The notes under the pieces are model-generated. The model did no database searches and was not told the DNA's origin. It saw only the letters and a program-made list of their open reading frames with translations. DNA of 64,000 bases, from positions 38,677,154 through 38,741,153 of the forward strand of contig CM072887.1 in NCBI GenBank assembly GCA_037013685.1. Direction: 5' to 3'. Position 1 is the first letter of the stretch. Every line of letters starts with the position of its first letter. This document shows positions 40,901 through 52,543 of this stretch, in pieces. Source of the DNA: Acridotheres tristis. Lineage: Eukaryota; Chordata; Aves; Passeriformes; Sturnidae. A program made the translations under genes and the position numbers.

Positions 40901-42926
40901 ATATGTTGCCAGTTATGTCAATAACATGAGGTTAGAATATTTTACATCAAATTAAAACTGCTTGGATCATTAAATGTTTAAAAAATTCTGCTTTGACATC
41001 AGTAGAAATCATATAAATAAAAGCCACTTTAAATTTAATTTCCAGTTGCTGTGCATTTATTTTTCTGGGTGAAAGAGCACTTAATGTTGCTGGAAAGCCA
41101 TTAAGCAACAGTAGTCATTTCCTAAACGTGGTTTACACTCGCACTCTTTACAAAATAACATCTTTAGGGACTCTTTAAACTTGCATCTCAGAGTCAATGC
41201 AATATTCATGGACTGCAGTATTTGTTCATGGCTCTTCCTGTAGTTAATTCTGTCATTCTGCTATCTTCACTAGTCAGGAAAGCAAACTTAAATCAGAATT
41301 TAAAAAATATGTTGGGAAAGTCATCCATATTTATACAAGTGGTTTGTAAGTGGAAGAATTTTTGTAAAACCTAGAAACATATTTTACAATACTTATTACA
41401 GTGCAAAACAAGTAACAGTTGAATTTTCCCCTTGCAAAACAGTTTTTCTGCCCTTAGAGTCTGCAACACAAGGTGTGGAAGCATATGAAATACATATGCA
41501 GAGAAGAAGAAAATGAAAAAGATACTCAGTGGTGAGAAAAAGCTGTCTGAGGAAGAGCACTGAAACAGCAGCAGTCCTCTCTGATGTCTAGATGCCCATT
41601 CCACAAGAGCAGCTATTTTAAGAATAACTGTGGAGACAGTTCAGAATTTCAATTAAGCACCTAAATAATTTTCAGGGCCAGACAACATCACCCTAAGCTT
41701 GGTCTGCCTAACCCCTTTAATCACACCTACTGCTACATGGATTATTCCCTGAACAGAAAAGTAATTTGCAGAAGAGCACACATGGAAGGACCAAGGGACA
41801 GAAAGAACCAGGTCTACAGTACCCTGAGGCTGGTGAAATCTCTTTTTACAAATCCTCAAACAGGCTCCCTTTCTCCTCACCAACTGAGGGAAATTACCTG
41901 CAAATGGAAAAACTGTAAATGTAACTCTCGCTCCCATTTTGAGAAATCAAATAATTTGGTACCTCAGACTGCAACTGTCAGTACTGCTTAGGTGTCAAAG
42001 CTGAAAAATGACTACAATTCTAAATATATGTCTTCCCAGAACGGATAAGGAGCTCAGTTTTCACTCAATCCAGCATACACACCACTATTATTCTTGCCTC
42101 CAAATTCTCTACAGGCTGAGCAGAGGGTATCACAGGTAAATGGAAGGGAAGTCAGGCAGTGGAAGTCGCTGGGAACAAGGAGGGGTGCTCTGATGAATGT
42201 CAGGCATGCACAGCTACACATGACAGCGAGTTTCTGGGAGCTGTTTGCAGACACGGAGACGCAGCACAAAGCTCACTGCAGCAATGGCGCTGCTCTCCCC
42301 TTCTAGGGGCGGCTCGGGGGGAAGCAGTTTTCTCATGTAAATCATGCTGACAGATGGTTTGCTTCAAGGGTGTGGTGGTGAAACTCCACACGTATCCTAG
42401 CATTCAAGCGACTAATGTAAACCAATTGGATTGGTCAATTCCTTCTTCATAGAAAATTACTAATAATAACAATTTCAAACCGAGGCACTACTATTTCAAA
42501 CAACTTCATAGGCAACACGTGACTTTCAGTGAATTTTAACCACAGATGTTTTACTGTTTTTACATAATAAATTAATGGTCAAAACATTAAGTCATGCCTA
42601 GATAATAGGAGGACATTTAAAACTGGGCAAAACCTTCCAGATGCATTATTCTTTTGCTTAGCCTTAGGGGACACATCTGAAAGCATGCACCAGCCAAGAC
42701 AGATGGCAGCCAACACATTCCTTCAGTCATACACCCTGGCTTATACTAGGTCCTGATGAGTGCCTCAAGGCAGTGAACCACCATCAAGCCACATAATATG
42801 TGCCCAGCAGGTACCATCCAATGCTCATTCCATGTAAATTAACCTGCCAAAAGGAATATAAATGATTGCCTTCCTCTTTTGTTCTATGTAGTTAACAGTA
42901 CCTAAGGGGAACCATAAAATGCTCAC

Positions 42927-43015
42927 CAAGCTTGGTGACAGACTGAGTGGTCCCAGGACGACACTCAGCAAAAAGTTGTGGTTGAGGATCAGCATTGATG
43001 TGCTTGGTTCTTCTA
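42927..43015 (-). other. Minus-strand exon-like segment
   Basis: The acceptor CTGTTTTTTAG and the donor GTGAGC bound 89 nt. Two frames are open; the one entered in phase 2 would continue the frame leaving the 48665-48827 exon. That frame contains HINADPQPQLFAECRPGTTQ. A perfect 14-bp palindrome, CACCAAGCTTGGTG, lies on the donor side (42924-42937). It could be a later exon of the minus-strand gene or chance. Confidence 0.2.
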
Positions 43016-43404
43016 AAAAACAGCCCGGAGAATACTGGCATGAAATACTAAAGCTTAATGGTCATATTGACTGAAAGCAGCTCCTAAGTAGAGAAGGATG
43101 TAGGCTATCACAAATTCTGCATAGCACAAAAGAACCTCATCTACTCTCCTCCCATTAGGCACTGGTTGCTCCCCATGCACTTTCAGTGGTGGTTGCTCTA
43201 AATCATGAAATCTGCCTGTGAAAGCTACAAGGCCTCAGATGCCAACACTTCCTTCTTAGCATCATATTTCATAGCAATAAGGGCCTCATTACTACTGCTG
43301 CATTGTATTTTAAGGAGACATAAAATAGTTACAAATAAATGTTTACCCACCTTACCTAGACTTGAAAGGGCATCCCTGCACCTATTAAAAGTTTTTTAAA
43401 AAGT

Positions 43405-44632
43405 AGAAAGGAGGACACCAGGAACTACTGAGCCCACCTCTGTGCCTGGGAAGATCATGGAATAGAACCTCCTAGAAGCTGTGCTAAAGCATGTGGAAGA
43501 CAAAGAGATGATACAAGACAGCCAGCATGGCTTCAACAAGGGCAAGTCCTGACTGACCAATCAATCTATAATGGAGTGACTAGATCAGTGGACAAGGAAA
43601 AAGCTATGAATGTTGTCTATCCCAGTTTCTGTAAGCTCTTTGACATGGTCCCTCATCCTCCCCTCTAAACTGGAGAGATATGAATTTGATGGGCAGACCG
43701 TTAAGTGGATGAGGAATTTGTTGGATGATCACACATAGAAGGTGGTAGACAATAACTACATATCCAGATGACAAACGGTGACAAGTGGTGTTCCCTCAGG
43801 GGTCCCTACTGGGACTGTTTTGAGATCTCCATCAATCACACAATGGCATCAAGCTCACCCTGAGCAAGTTTGCAGATGACATGAAGCTGAGTGGTGGAGT
43901 TGACATGTCTGTGGAATCAGATGCCATCCAGGGAGACCTGGACAAGCTCAAGGGCCCATGGGAACCTCCTGAGGTTCAGCAAGGCCAGGTGCAAAGTCCT
44001 GCACCTGGGTCAGGGCAACTCCCAGAATCAATACAGCCTGGGGAAGAAGGTTGGTTTGAGAGCAGCCCTGCTGAGAACAACTTCTGGCTACTGGTGAATG
44101 AAAAGCTGAACTTTAGCTGGCATGGTGTGCTCAGAAAACCTTATCCTGGGCTGCATCAAAAGAAGCATGACCAGCAGCTGGAGGGAACTGATTCTCCCCC
44201 TCTGCTTGGCTTTTGTGAGACTCCACCTGGAGTGGAACAGCACGGGCCCCTTGGAGCAGGTCCAGAGGAAGGCCAGAAAAATGGATGGAACATTCTTCTT
44301 ATGAAGACAGGCTAAGAGACCTGGGGGTGTTCAGCCTGGAAAGAGAAGCCTCTGGGAAGACCACATTGCACCCTTTCAAAACCTAAAGGAGGCTCACAAG
44401 AAATATAGGGACAAACTTTCTATGTGGGCCTGTTGCAATAGGACAAGGGGTAATTGTTTTAAATCAAAAGAGGGTAGATTCAGACTTGATATAAGGAAGG
44501 CTTTTTTTTTTAAATGAGGGTTGGAAATCAATGTGGATCAGAGCAACATGAAGATGTCTCTGCTTTTTGCAGTCTGGAACTAGTTGATCTTTAAAAGTCC
44601 CTTCCAGCCCAACCCATTTTATGATCTTCTGG
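43405..44632 (+). mobile_element. CR1 LINE, about 1.2 kb (RT domain to 3' end)
   Basis: The longest CR1 copy here. It includes the end of the ORF2 reverse-transcriptase domain: 'caagtttgcagatgacatga' encodes the catalytic FADD motif (KFADDMK), and 'ggtgttccctcagg' is the GVPQG motif region upstream of it. It then runs through 'gtgcaaagtcctgcacctgg', 'ggtgttcagcctgga' and the tail 'aaaagtcccttccagcccaa'. Frameshifts and stops (for example at 43555 and 43737) break the frame, so it cannot move by itself. Its 144-codon open frame (43881-44315) is a piece in a shifted frame, not a gene. Confidence 0.93.
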
Positions 44633-45593
44633 TAGAGAAAGAACTAACTACCTGGTGATTTTTAGATATAGACAGATAACGCAAAGATTTTTGCAGACAA
44701 GTGATGTTTCCCCTGAAAGAGATTGATGCCAGTTGTTAGGGCCTAGAATAAAAGTTTAGTCCTGATATAAACTACAAAACAAATAGGTCTAGTCCATCAA
44801 CATCTGAGGTGCATGAGTGAATCAGTGTAAGACTAGAACAAATTGAAGAAGTAGAAAGGGCAGAAGCAGATGAAAAAGTAGAGCAATACACTTGAGACAG
44901 TGGAGGTACACAGCATCCTATGGCACTTTAGGCTGGTAATTAAAGACAAGGTAAAAAGAGATAGATTTCACATTGTTACCTGTTCATCTTTACAGGTATG
45001 TATTTTTATATATGCACATGCTATTGTAGACAGATATTTTGCTACAGAGACAATAAAATCTGCTAAAAACATGAGAGATAAGAGTAGTTAATTCCAGATA
45101 ACAGCCCTTGAACACAGTAGACTTTCCATGATGACCATCGCCTGATAGGAAGTGTATCCACTTTGGAAGCAAACCAATTTCAAATTTAATGATGAACAAT
45201 GACAAGGATTTTGGAAGTAAAGACAACTTCCTATTCTTCTACTTGCACAAACTAAAGGAAAGATATGACTTCCTGCAAAAAAGGAAATTATCTAACTGGA
45301 AATTAGAAAAAAAACCTCTGTGGAATCTACACTTCTCCTTAGGGCCAGGAGTACAAGGATGAGAGTATAAAAGCAAAAAGAAAAAAAAATGAATACAAAT
45401 TAAATTTTTTGTTTAGAAAACTGCAATTCTTTTGCTATGTGTATAAAGAAATTCTGAAAATATTTAATATAAAATTATTATAGCTTTGTATTCTTTTTAT
45501 TACAAAAGTTCTTCTTGGTGTTTGTCCTCTGCTGTTTCACCTTGGTTTTAACCTGAAAATATACTCATATTTTCTCTTATATAATTGTAATTG

Positions 45594-45633
45594 AGATAAT
45601 AATAAAGTGACATAGATAATAATAAATGTACAT
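45594..45633. repeat. 20-bp imperfect tandem duplication
   Basis: 'agataataataaagtgacat' is followed directly by 'agataataataaatgtacat'. Confidence 0.85.
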
Positions 45634-47040
45634 AGAAGTACATTCCCTCCCTGAAGGTTTCAATATGCACTGCGTGTCAAGAGAGAAAATATTTTAATGG
45701 ATTGCCACAGAATTCAAAATGAAGGTACTTTCAAGTAACAGAGGACAACTGAACACCAAAAATGGAATCTAAAAGGGCTTGAAATACAACAGGCTGAACA
45801 GAGTCATTTATTGAAATGAAAGAAGATATCTTGTGGAGAGAAGTATGTAATTACCCAGGTTGAAATCTGGCCAGGATACTGAGTCAACACAGCTACTTTT
45901 GTAGAAACAAATGGGTCAGAGGCTGGGCTGATACTTGCACACAAAATGTAGGGAATTCAGCAGCAATGCAGTGCATCACCAGTAAAGCACAGGTTGGGGA
46001 AAGAATAAAAACCAGCATCTTAAGTCATTTTCCACACTAACTGTACTCCGTTTGATCAGGCTTAGAAATACCCTGAGCAAAACTGACATTGACAGAAAAT
46101 GAATGAAGGGATAAAAATGGAAGAGAATTACACCACAAAAGAATTGTACAGTGTTTACAATTTCAAGTCTGGTTGTAGATGGCTAAGATAGGCAAAGGTT
46201 TTCCTGGGAACATTTCTGTGATGTTTTCATATAAACAAAAACATTTTGAGCATTATTTGGTTCTCCTTCAACAAATCAGGAGTAACTCTGCCAAAGACAA
46301 CACTGTAAAAGTTGCTCAAGAAGGTTCACTGTGCACCAAGATGAATCCATTGCTTTAATCAATAACAAGGGATTTTTAGTAGTAATACTAATTGGATGCA
46401 GACAGCAGCTTCAGGTATTATCTGTCCTAAGGAATATGCCATCAGTCTCTAGAGAGAGCAACCTGAATAGTTGTGCAGCCAATCATGTACTCCCAAGTCA
46501 GGGCTTGAAGCTTTAGGTACACTATGAGGCAATAATTTGACTAGCTAGAATTGGTGAACTAGAAAAGCCTTTTTCTCACAGTCTCTCTTCTGACTAGACT
46601 TCCACTTAGTCTGTGCTTCAAACACTATGCCCAGATTTTCACAGCAAAAAGAAACAGTAGGTGGAATTCTGAGCAGGTAGGTTTACTGCTTCAGGGATTT
46701 TTGACAGCTGTACTAAAGAGCATTGTTATGAAAAAAGAGAAAAAGACTAACAAAAGCTCTGGAAAGGAGATATGAAAAAAAATGCAATAGAAAAAACCTA
46801 GCAAATTAGGAACTCAGGTGAATATAACAAAATAGACTTAGATTAAATGAGGGGTAGTTTAAAGGAGTATTACTTGATAAAATTACTCCAAATAAAATCC
46901 TGAAATCAATGAAGTAAAGCAAAAAAGGAGTGTAGAGAAAATGCTAAGGAAATGAATGTGCTTGTTATCATCCATTAATTTTTAATTAAAGTCAGGATTT
47001 TAATTTTCCAGTTTATTTTCTTCTTTTTTTTTTCATATGT

Positions 47041-47503
47041 CTTTCCAGAGGGCTTGTTAGACTTTCTTCTCTAATTTCAATATTTCATTCCCTTTCCTGA
47101 AAGGAAATGAAATCTTGCTATTTCAATGAGGATTATTTGGGCAAGCTTCAGTCCATTTCCCCAGACTTCTTGTCATCCCATTAATTTTTATTGTTTTCAC
47201 TTGGTTTTAGAATTTTCCCTTTTTTTTAGCCTTTTATTTAATTTACTTCTTTTCCTCACTCTTTGTTTACCTTTCTTCCCTGATATCAGGATTTTAATTG
47301 GATTAAATTTGTTAAGTTTCAGTTCTTTTTCATTATCCCTTATTCCATCTTGGTCCATTTCATTGTAGTCACTAATTTCCAAATTTTCTGGTTTTTTCCA
47401 CTGTATTTTATTTGATACTATCTCCTTTCCTGAGCATTTGTCAGACTTTGTTCTCTGATTTCAAGATTTAATTCCCTTTCCTGAAAGGGAAATTCAATCT
47501 TAA
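47041..47503. repeat. Diverged direct duplication in T-rich block
   Basis: The segments 47041-47118 and 47425-47503 align over about 77 bp with about 11 mismatches and one gap. Both contain 'ccctttcctgaaagg', a short dyad. The DNA between is T-rich and has weaker echoes of the same words, suggesting a degenerate tandem array or two copies of an unnamed element. Confidence 0.6.
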
Positions 47504-48664
47504 CCTTGCTGGATTGTAACAATATTCACCCACAGATGAGGGGAAAGCCTTCACGTGGTTTAAATGCTCTAATTTGTCTCTGATAGAGAAATTCTTGTAA
47601 CATAAGTACCAACTGCATCAAGAGGCTTTCAAGAAACCAAAAGGGACGTTACTGCTGGAGTACACTCTATTTCTATAGCATTACTAAGCTTTTGCATTCT
47701 GTACATTGTGGATGCACACATAATGGGAAATACAAAAGGTGGGTGGGCTAAGGATTATGTATTTAGGGCTTGCAGTAATAAAAGGAACAATAAAACATCG
47801 ATTTTTCATGTTTTTCAATTGGCCCATCTATATGTGTACTAAGTTTGTATGTGAACATCTGAGCAATCTAGATAGATAAAATCCACACAGACATTCACTA
47901 CCAAATTTTGTTGTTTGGATTTTTTTAATATGATTTTATAAAATGACATTGCCAAGTAAGTGTTTTCTCTAAGTATGCAAACCCCAGCGTTGCACTGACA
48001 TTCATCTTTGCTTGTGAGCAGAATGAGGAAGGTACAGTTTGCTGTAAAAAATGTCTTTAACAAACACACCAAGACAAACATTTAAAATGACAACTTTCTT
48101 TGCAAAAGTGAGATTATTTTGCCCTCATGGTAGCTGAAGGGCAAATTGAAAGCCCTCAGTCTTAATTGGATTTTGAGTACTTGAAATTGACCCACATACA
48201 GCATTATCTATAGAAAGGCATCCCCACCACAGCTAACAGCAGCTTGGCACATCATGTACCCAGGCTGGCAGAATGAGCACTTGAGGCTTTGTTAGCTCTG
48301 GCAGCTGTTTTCAGAATCCAGGGAGTTGATCTGAGCTGCCTTAAGCTGCTCTACCTCTGCAAGTGGCTGTACAACTGTGCACTGTCACTGCCACTGTGGG
48401 TGAACTCCTAGTAACAGTGACACACCTGTTATATTTAAAAACAAAAATTTAAAAAATTGTAATGCAGCAAGGCTCAGGCATGATGAAGAGGCACATGTGT
48501 AAAAGTAGAACTACTACATTTTCCAGTAAAAACACTGTGTTCTTTTTTACCATTTTTCTCTCAGGCAGTGAACTAGAGGGAGTATTGGTAGGTTGGCGAG
48601 TTGAGGAGACAGCAGTTAATTGATTTTTAAAATAGGTCTCTCTAAAATAACTAAGCACCCTTAC

Positions 48665-48827
48665 ATTGACTTTAATTGGTGCTGGAGCATAAGAATTCTT
48701 TGACTTCGCCTTCTTGTTAGAACAGGAGTATCTATACATGCAAATTCTTTGCAGATAAATTGAATATCAGGTATGAGGGAGGAACAGAAGTCAGTTGCCT
48801 TAATGTGAAATTGAGTATCTTCAATAG
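48665..48827 (-). CDS. Unrecognised gene, candidate exon 6
   Basis: A 163-nt segment with the acceptor GGCAATATTTCTAG and the donor GTAAGG. Entered in phase 1 it is open to the end (exit phase 2), with peptide pieces IEDTQFHIKATDFCSS, IPDIQFICKEFACIDTPV and RRRSQRILMLQHQLKS. Its entry phase matches the exit phase of the segment at 51189-51435, about 2.4 kb upstream on this strand. The composition is protein-like (mixed hydrophobic and charged, a basic RRRSQR patch) but I know no family match. The next exon was not found with certainty; 42927-43015 or a short terminal exon near 48041 would fit by phase. Confidence 0.38.
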
Positions 48828-51188
48828 CTAGAAATATTGCCAGAACAAGCAAGAAACCAGCTGGATTTTATAATGGCATTTGAGAACTTCAATATGAACA
48901 CACCCTCGCACAACAGTTTAAACTAACTTTCAGTTATGTTCAGCATGAACAAAACCTTCCCAGCACACCACTGAAGAAACAGATTTTGTTGCCAAACACT
49001 TATCACTGGAATATTTAAACAATTCACTTTACAAAATAGCTGAAATGAATTAAACCAACATCAACACTGAAGTCTATTTCCCTCATGACAAAAGAGCTGG
49101 TACTTCCAAGGGAGTGCAGATATTCTTGGTTCAAGCTGCCTTTAATTTGGTTATCAAAATATTTTTCTCACAAAAACTATGTAGTTTCCACAAGGAAGAA
49201 AGACTCAGAGCAGGCATTTCAGATGATGGCAGCATTGTCAGCCTCAACATCTAACAAACCCTGTATTATTCTCCACACCAGGGAGCAGGGGAAATAAAAA
49301 TCAAGAGCAATTTCCATCTACAACCTGCTTAGAAGCAAGTATATTTCCAGGCCAGAAAGCACCAAGCAGATTTTAAGCCAAGTGTCAAGTGGCTGTTCTC
49401 ATTTTATACAGCTAATATAAAGTGACATTCACCATTCATGAAAAATATTAGAGATTTTCAAAAAGTCAATTTTGCTGTCAGGCAGTCCAGTTGTTTGTAA
49501 TCATAACTGGAAGACCAAGATGTGTAATAACCCTGTTAGTATGGAGGTGCAACAAAATTAGCCCAGTGAACAACTGAGAAGTTTCACAGGCAAAAGACAC
49601 ATTTGGGTGCCTTTTACTTCATTTCCCTAGTGGAATAAACAGATCAATTATTAGCGGACATAGCAAAACATATTGGTAGCTTCCTTGAGAGTGAAGTCCA
49701 AACCATGCCTATTAATTATTTCAAACCAGGTTCCACAGCAGATAAAGGAATATCATTACATTTGTATCACCTTATCTTTAAGGAAGCAGACCATATGATG
49801 ATGAATAAACTCTCCTGCAATTCAAGCAATGCAAACCAAGGTCAGAAAGAGGCTTTGATGAACTTCTAAAAAATTTGGGAGGGGGATAAAAGGAGAAGCA
49901 TGAATCAAAATTGATATCAAATAAAAAATTTTTAGTCATGTTATTAGATCTGTTCTCCCTGACAATGCAAAGTTACTCTATGCAACAGAACAACACCACA
50001 AAAGAACTCTACAACTCCATTTGATAAAAGATGAACTTAACCTCATGGGAAAAATCCAGAATCCCTTAGATAGAAAAAGCATCGAGTATCATAGGCTGAG
50101 CATATGAACATAAAATATTAAAGCCTAACAAGGAGGAAGTGACAGGTGACATTTGCATGTGCTTTAAGAATGTCAGGTGATAGCCTGAAGTATGAATGGA
50201 AGTGCAAAGAAGAGCTAGAACAATAACAGAATGAAAGGTGACTCCTGAAAAATTGAAAAAGAAAACTGTGGGACCATGACACTGGAGAAACTGACCCTGA
50301 CTGGCCCACAGGTGTGAAAGTAGAAACAACTTGCATCCAAATCCTCAAAATATCTCAAATGAGGACACTGACACAGACATCAGACAGCTCAGAGTTACAA
50401 TAAAAGTAACAGTTTACCTTACCACTGAACATCAATCTACCTACCCACTGTAGTGGATCTAGACTTCCCTTTAATGCTTCCCACTACTGATCATCAGATA
50501 GAGCAGTTAAGCAGAACAAGGATTCTTCAGTAATATTTGCCTCCGAGTGCCAAAAAGAACTGCCAAAAAGTATTAAGGTGCTGTTGCAGAAGGAGCTATC
50601 TGCTATTTCTCTGTCATAGTCAGGAGGCTGCTCCAGTCAAGTCTGGCACAGCATCACAGTTTTGCTTAGGTGAGAGAAACAGAGCACATTTTGGGATGAT
50701 TCACTGGAACCAGGCAAAACAATGGAATTTTCAATAAAAAAATTCAAGTGAGGAGACTACAGACCCAAGAGAGTTTGCAGTTAAGGACAGCAAGCCTTTG
50801 CTGATTTAATATACAACACATTATAACAGAAGCTTAAATCAGCCTCAATGTATCCATTCCCTCTTACAAATTATGGAGTCAAACTGCTCTCAGACAACCA
50901 AAGCAAGTAATCAAACAGATCAGTTTTTTAGACAGATTGAGCATTTTAAAGTATCGGACTACTAAAGCATAATTTTGCATAAGTAGAGTTATATTATCTA
51001 CTAAATTTTCAAGCCACTAATTAACTGCTGGAGCACTTACCCTCTTATTTTGCAAGGCAGGATAGGTTTTGTGCAAATAGTGCATCTTTAGAGAGGGCAA
51101 AAAGACTTTCTATGAGGTTGTGTTCTGTCAAAGTACTGTAAGGAGCTAATCTATTTTGGAGCTCAGATTGTTACTGCAAATATTTTAC

Positions 51189-51435
51189 ACAGCCCCAGTC
51201 TATTCTGGAGAGGAGCTTTCCCTTCATTCCAAGGAACAAACACAGTTAAGAATTTGGGCAGCACAGGCCACTCCATGATGTTTTGCCAGTACTCTTCACT
51301 GATCCATCCTGGTGGGTAGAGAACACGTGGAAGGGAAGAGCCCATATCAGAAGTGTCTGGGACTGGCTGCAGAGAGCTGCCAGCAGGACTGCAGGCAGAC
51401 ACCTCGTACTGCATGAGGAGGAAGTTTGTCACATC
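51189..51435 (-). CDS. Unrecognised gene, candidate exon 5
   Basis: A 247-nt segment with the pyrimidine-rich acceptor CTATCTTTCCTTTCATAG and a fair donor (GTAAAA). It is open for 82 codons from phase 0 (exit phase 1). Peptide pieces are DVTNFLLMQYEVSACSP, LYPPGWISEEYWQNIMEW and PVLPKFLTVFVPWNEG. The aromatic and proline-rich PPGW...YW...W pattern and lack of low complexity make chance less likely than for other open frames of this length. It is the longest and best-looking member of the minus-strand series. I cannot assign a function. Confidence 0.42.
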
Positions 51436-52423
51436 CTATGAAAGGAAAGATAGGTTGCAACATTTCCTAGGTATTTGAGTTTTGTTTTCCCAAAGGAACT
51501 GTTCTATGCAGAATCTATTATAAACAGAGTGCTAAGGCTTTTCCATAACTCAGGAGAAAGAAAAACATGTAAACACTACAAGAAGTCAAGACACAAATAC
51601 AGGCCAATGCAAACATCATGTTTCCTATTATCTACTTTTCCTATCAGCAATAGGAGTAGCTTTCATTATGCATCATCATAAATTATAATATTAACAAATG
51701 AATATTTCAGGAATCCTTACTGATACTTTTTTTAAAGTTCTTGGATTTCTTGTACTGTTAATAGAGCTATGCAAGAAGAAATTCTTCTGATACCAAAAAA
51801 AAAAAAGTAAGAATCTCTTTTTCTCTTCATCCGAAGAAATTCCAAACTATCTGAAAATTCTTATGACAATTTAGACAAGCATTCTCCCACAGTTTAGCCA
51901 GTCACAGACTCACTGGAAATCCAAGATGCCATACTTCAAATCTCAGCACAGGCTAAGTCCTACCAGGAATGAGTAGTTCTCTTACAGACTAGGTGAGTGC
52001 ACTAATTACCAGCTTCTCTGCTATTCTCAGGTGAGCTGCTCTCAATTATTCTACTGGAGTAACCTCATCTTGTGTAACTAATTACACATTCACAGGGCTA
52101 ACTAGGCTGTTTTTCCAAGCCCACTGGTTATGGGACTTATCTCAAGTTGTGAAAGATCCAGATTCAATTAGTATTTTAATTACTTACATAAAGCAGAACT
52201 GTTTTCACAAGAGAGACGGAAATTGTAACATCCCAAAAATTGCCTCAAGGTTAAGACATTCATATAGGACACAAGTGACAATTCCAAGTTCTCAGCCTAA
52301 ACTGCATTCACAAGACTTACATATGTGACATCGTGTGTGTGCTCTGCCAGGGTAGGTGCTCCCATCTGGAGCACCCAACTTCTTCTGTTGAGAAGAGATA
52401 AATGTGACAGAAACAACAAATAC

Positions 52424-52543
52424 CCCATTGGAGTGCCTGATAATTATTTCAGGCACAAAGGCCTCATCTACAGTGGATATTTTGCGATTTGAATTATATA
52501 GGCCATGAAGACCATTCTTTCCATAAGATAATGGAAGAGGAAT
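52424..52543 (-). other. Optional exon-like segment in the same gene
   Basis: An open minus-strand stretch (IPLPLSYGKNGLHGL at its start, AFVPEIIIRHSNG near the end) lies between candidate exons 4 and 5. With a GTATTT donor it is 120 nt and phase 0 to 0, so it could be inserted without breaking the frame. With the better GTAAGT donor at 52320 it would be 223 nt and would create a stop when joined to exon 5. Its acceptor is purine-rich and weak, so I leave it as optional. Confidence 0.18.

Larger units (their letters stand above)
26335..43400. other. Long interval, mostly non-coding
   Basis: About 17 kb of AT-rich DNA with no recognised gene. It contains a MIR-like relic (27.54 kb), a 38-bp tandem duplication (29.54 kb), exon-like segments on the plus strand at 33.06 and 34.80 kb and on the minus strand at 42.93 kb, and AT-rich blocks that look like conserved non-coding elements (29.2-29.46 and 34.33-34.64 kb). 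A minus-strand open frame of 111 codons at 30556-30891 has a fair internal donor (ACAG then GTAAAT at about 30775) but a weak acceptor. Confidence 0.5.
44640..48660. other. Non-coding interval
   Basis: AT-rich DNA without a supportable exon. It includes a 20-bp tandem duplication at 45594-45633 and a T-rich block at 46980-47510 with a diverged internal duplication. Good isolated minus-strand acceptors occur near 45272, 46901 and 48042, but no convincing donor follows them. The one at 48042 (TTTTTTACAG) would continue the upstream frame for only about 13 codons to a stop, so a terminal exon there is conceivable. Confidence 0.45.

Noticed and set aside
41653..41991. Overlapping 94-codon minus and 84-codon plus frames, the minus one with a TTTTTCCATTTGCAG acceptor at about 41898
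   Set aside because: The acceptor is good, but the first downstream donor would leave a 17-nt exon and later donors are poor; both strands are open, which suggests chance.
43881..44315. 144-codon plus-strand open frame
   Set aside because: Shifted-frame piece of the CR1 ORF2 and 3' region, not a host gene.
45480..45560. Lys-rich minus-strand frame after an acceptor at 45556, with AATAAA overlapping its end, as a possible terminal exon
   Set aside because: The acceptor lacks a pyrimidine tract, the entry phase (0) does not match the last candidate exon (exit 2), and A-rich DNA yields such frames by chance.
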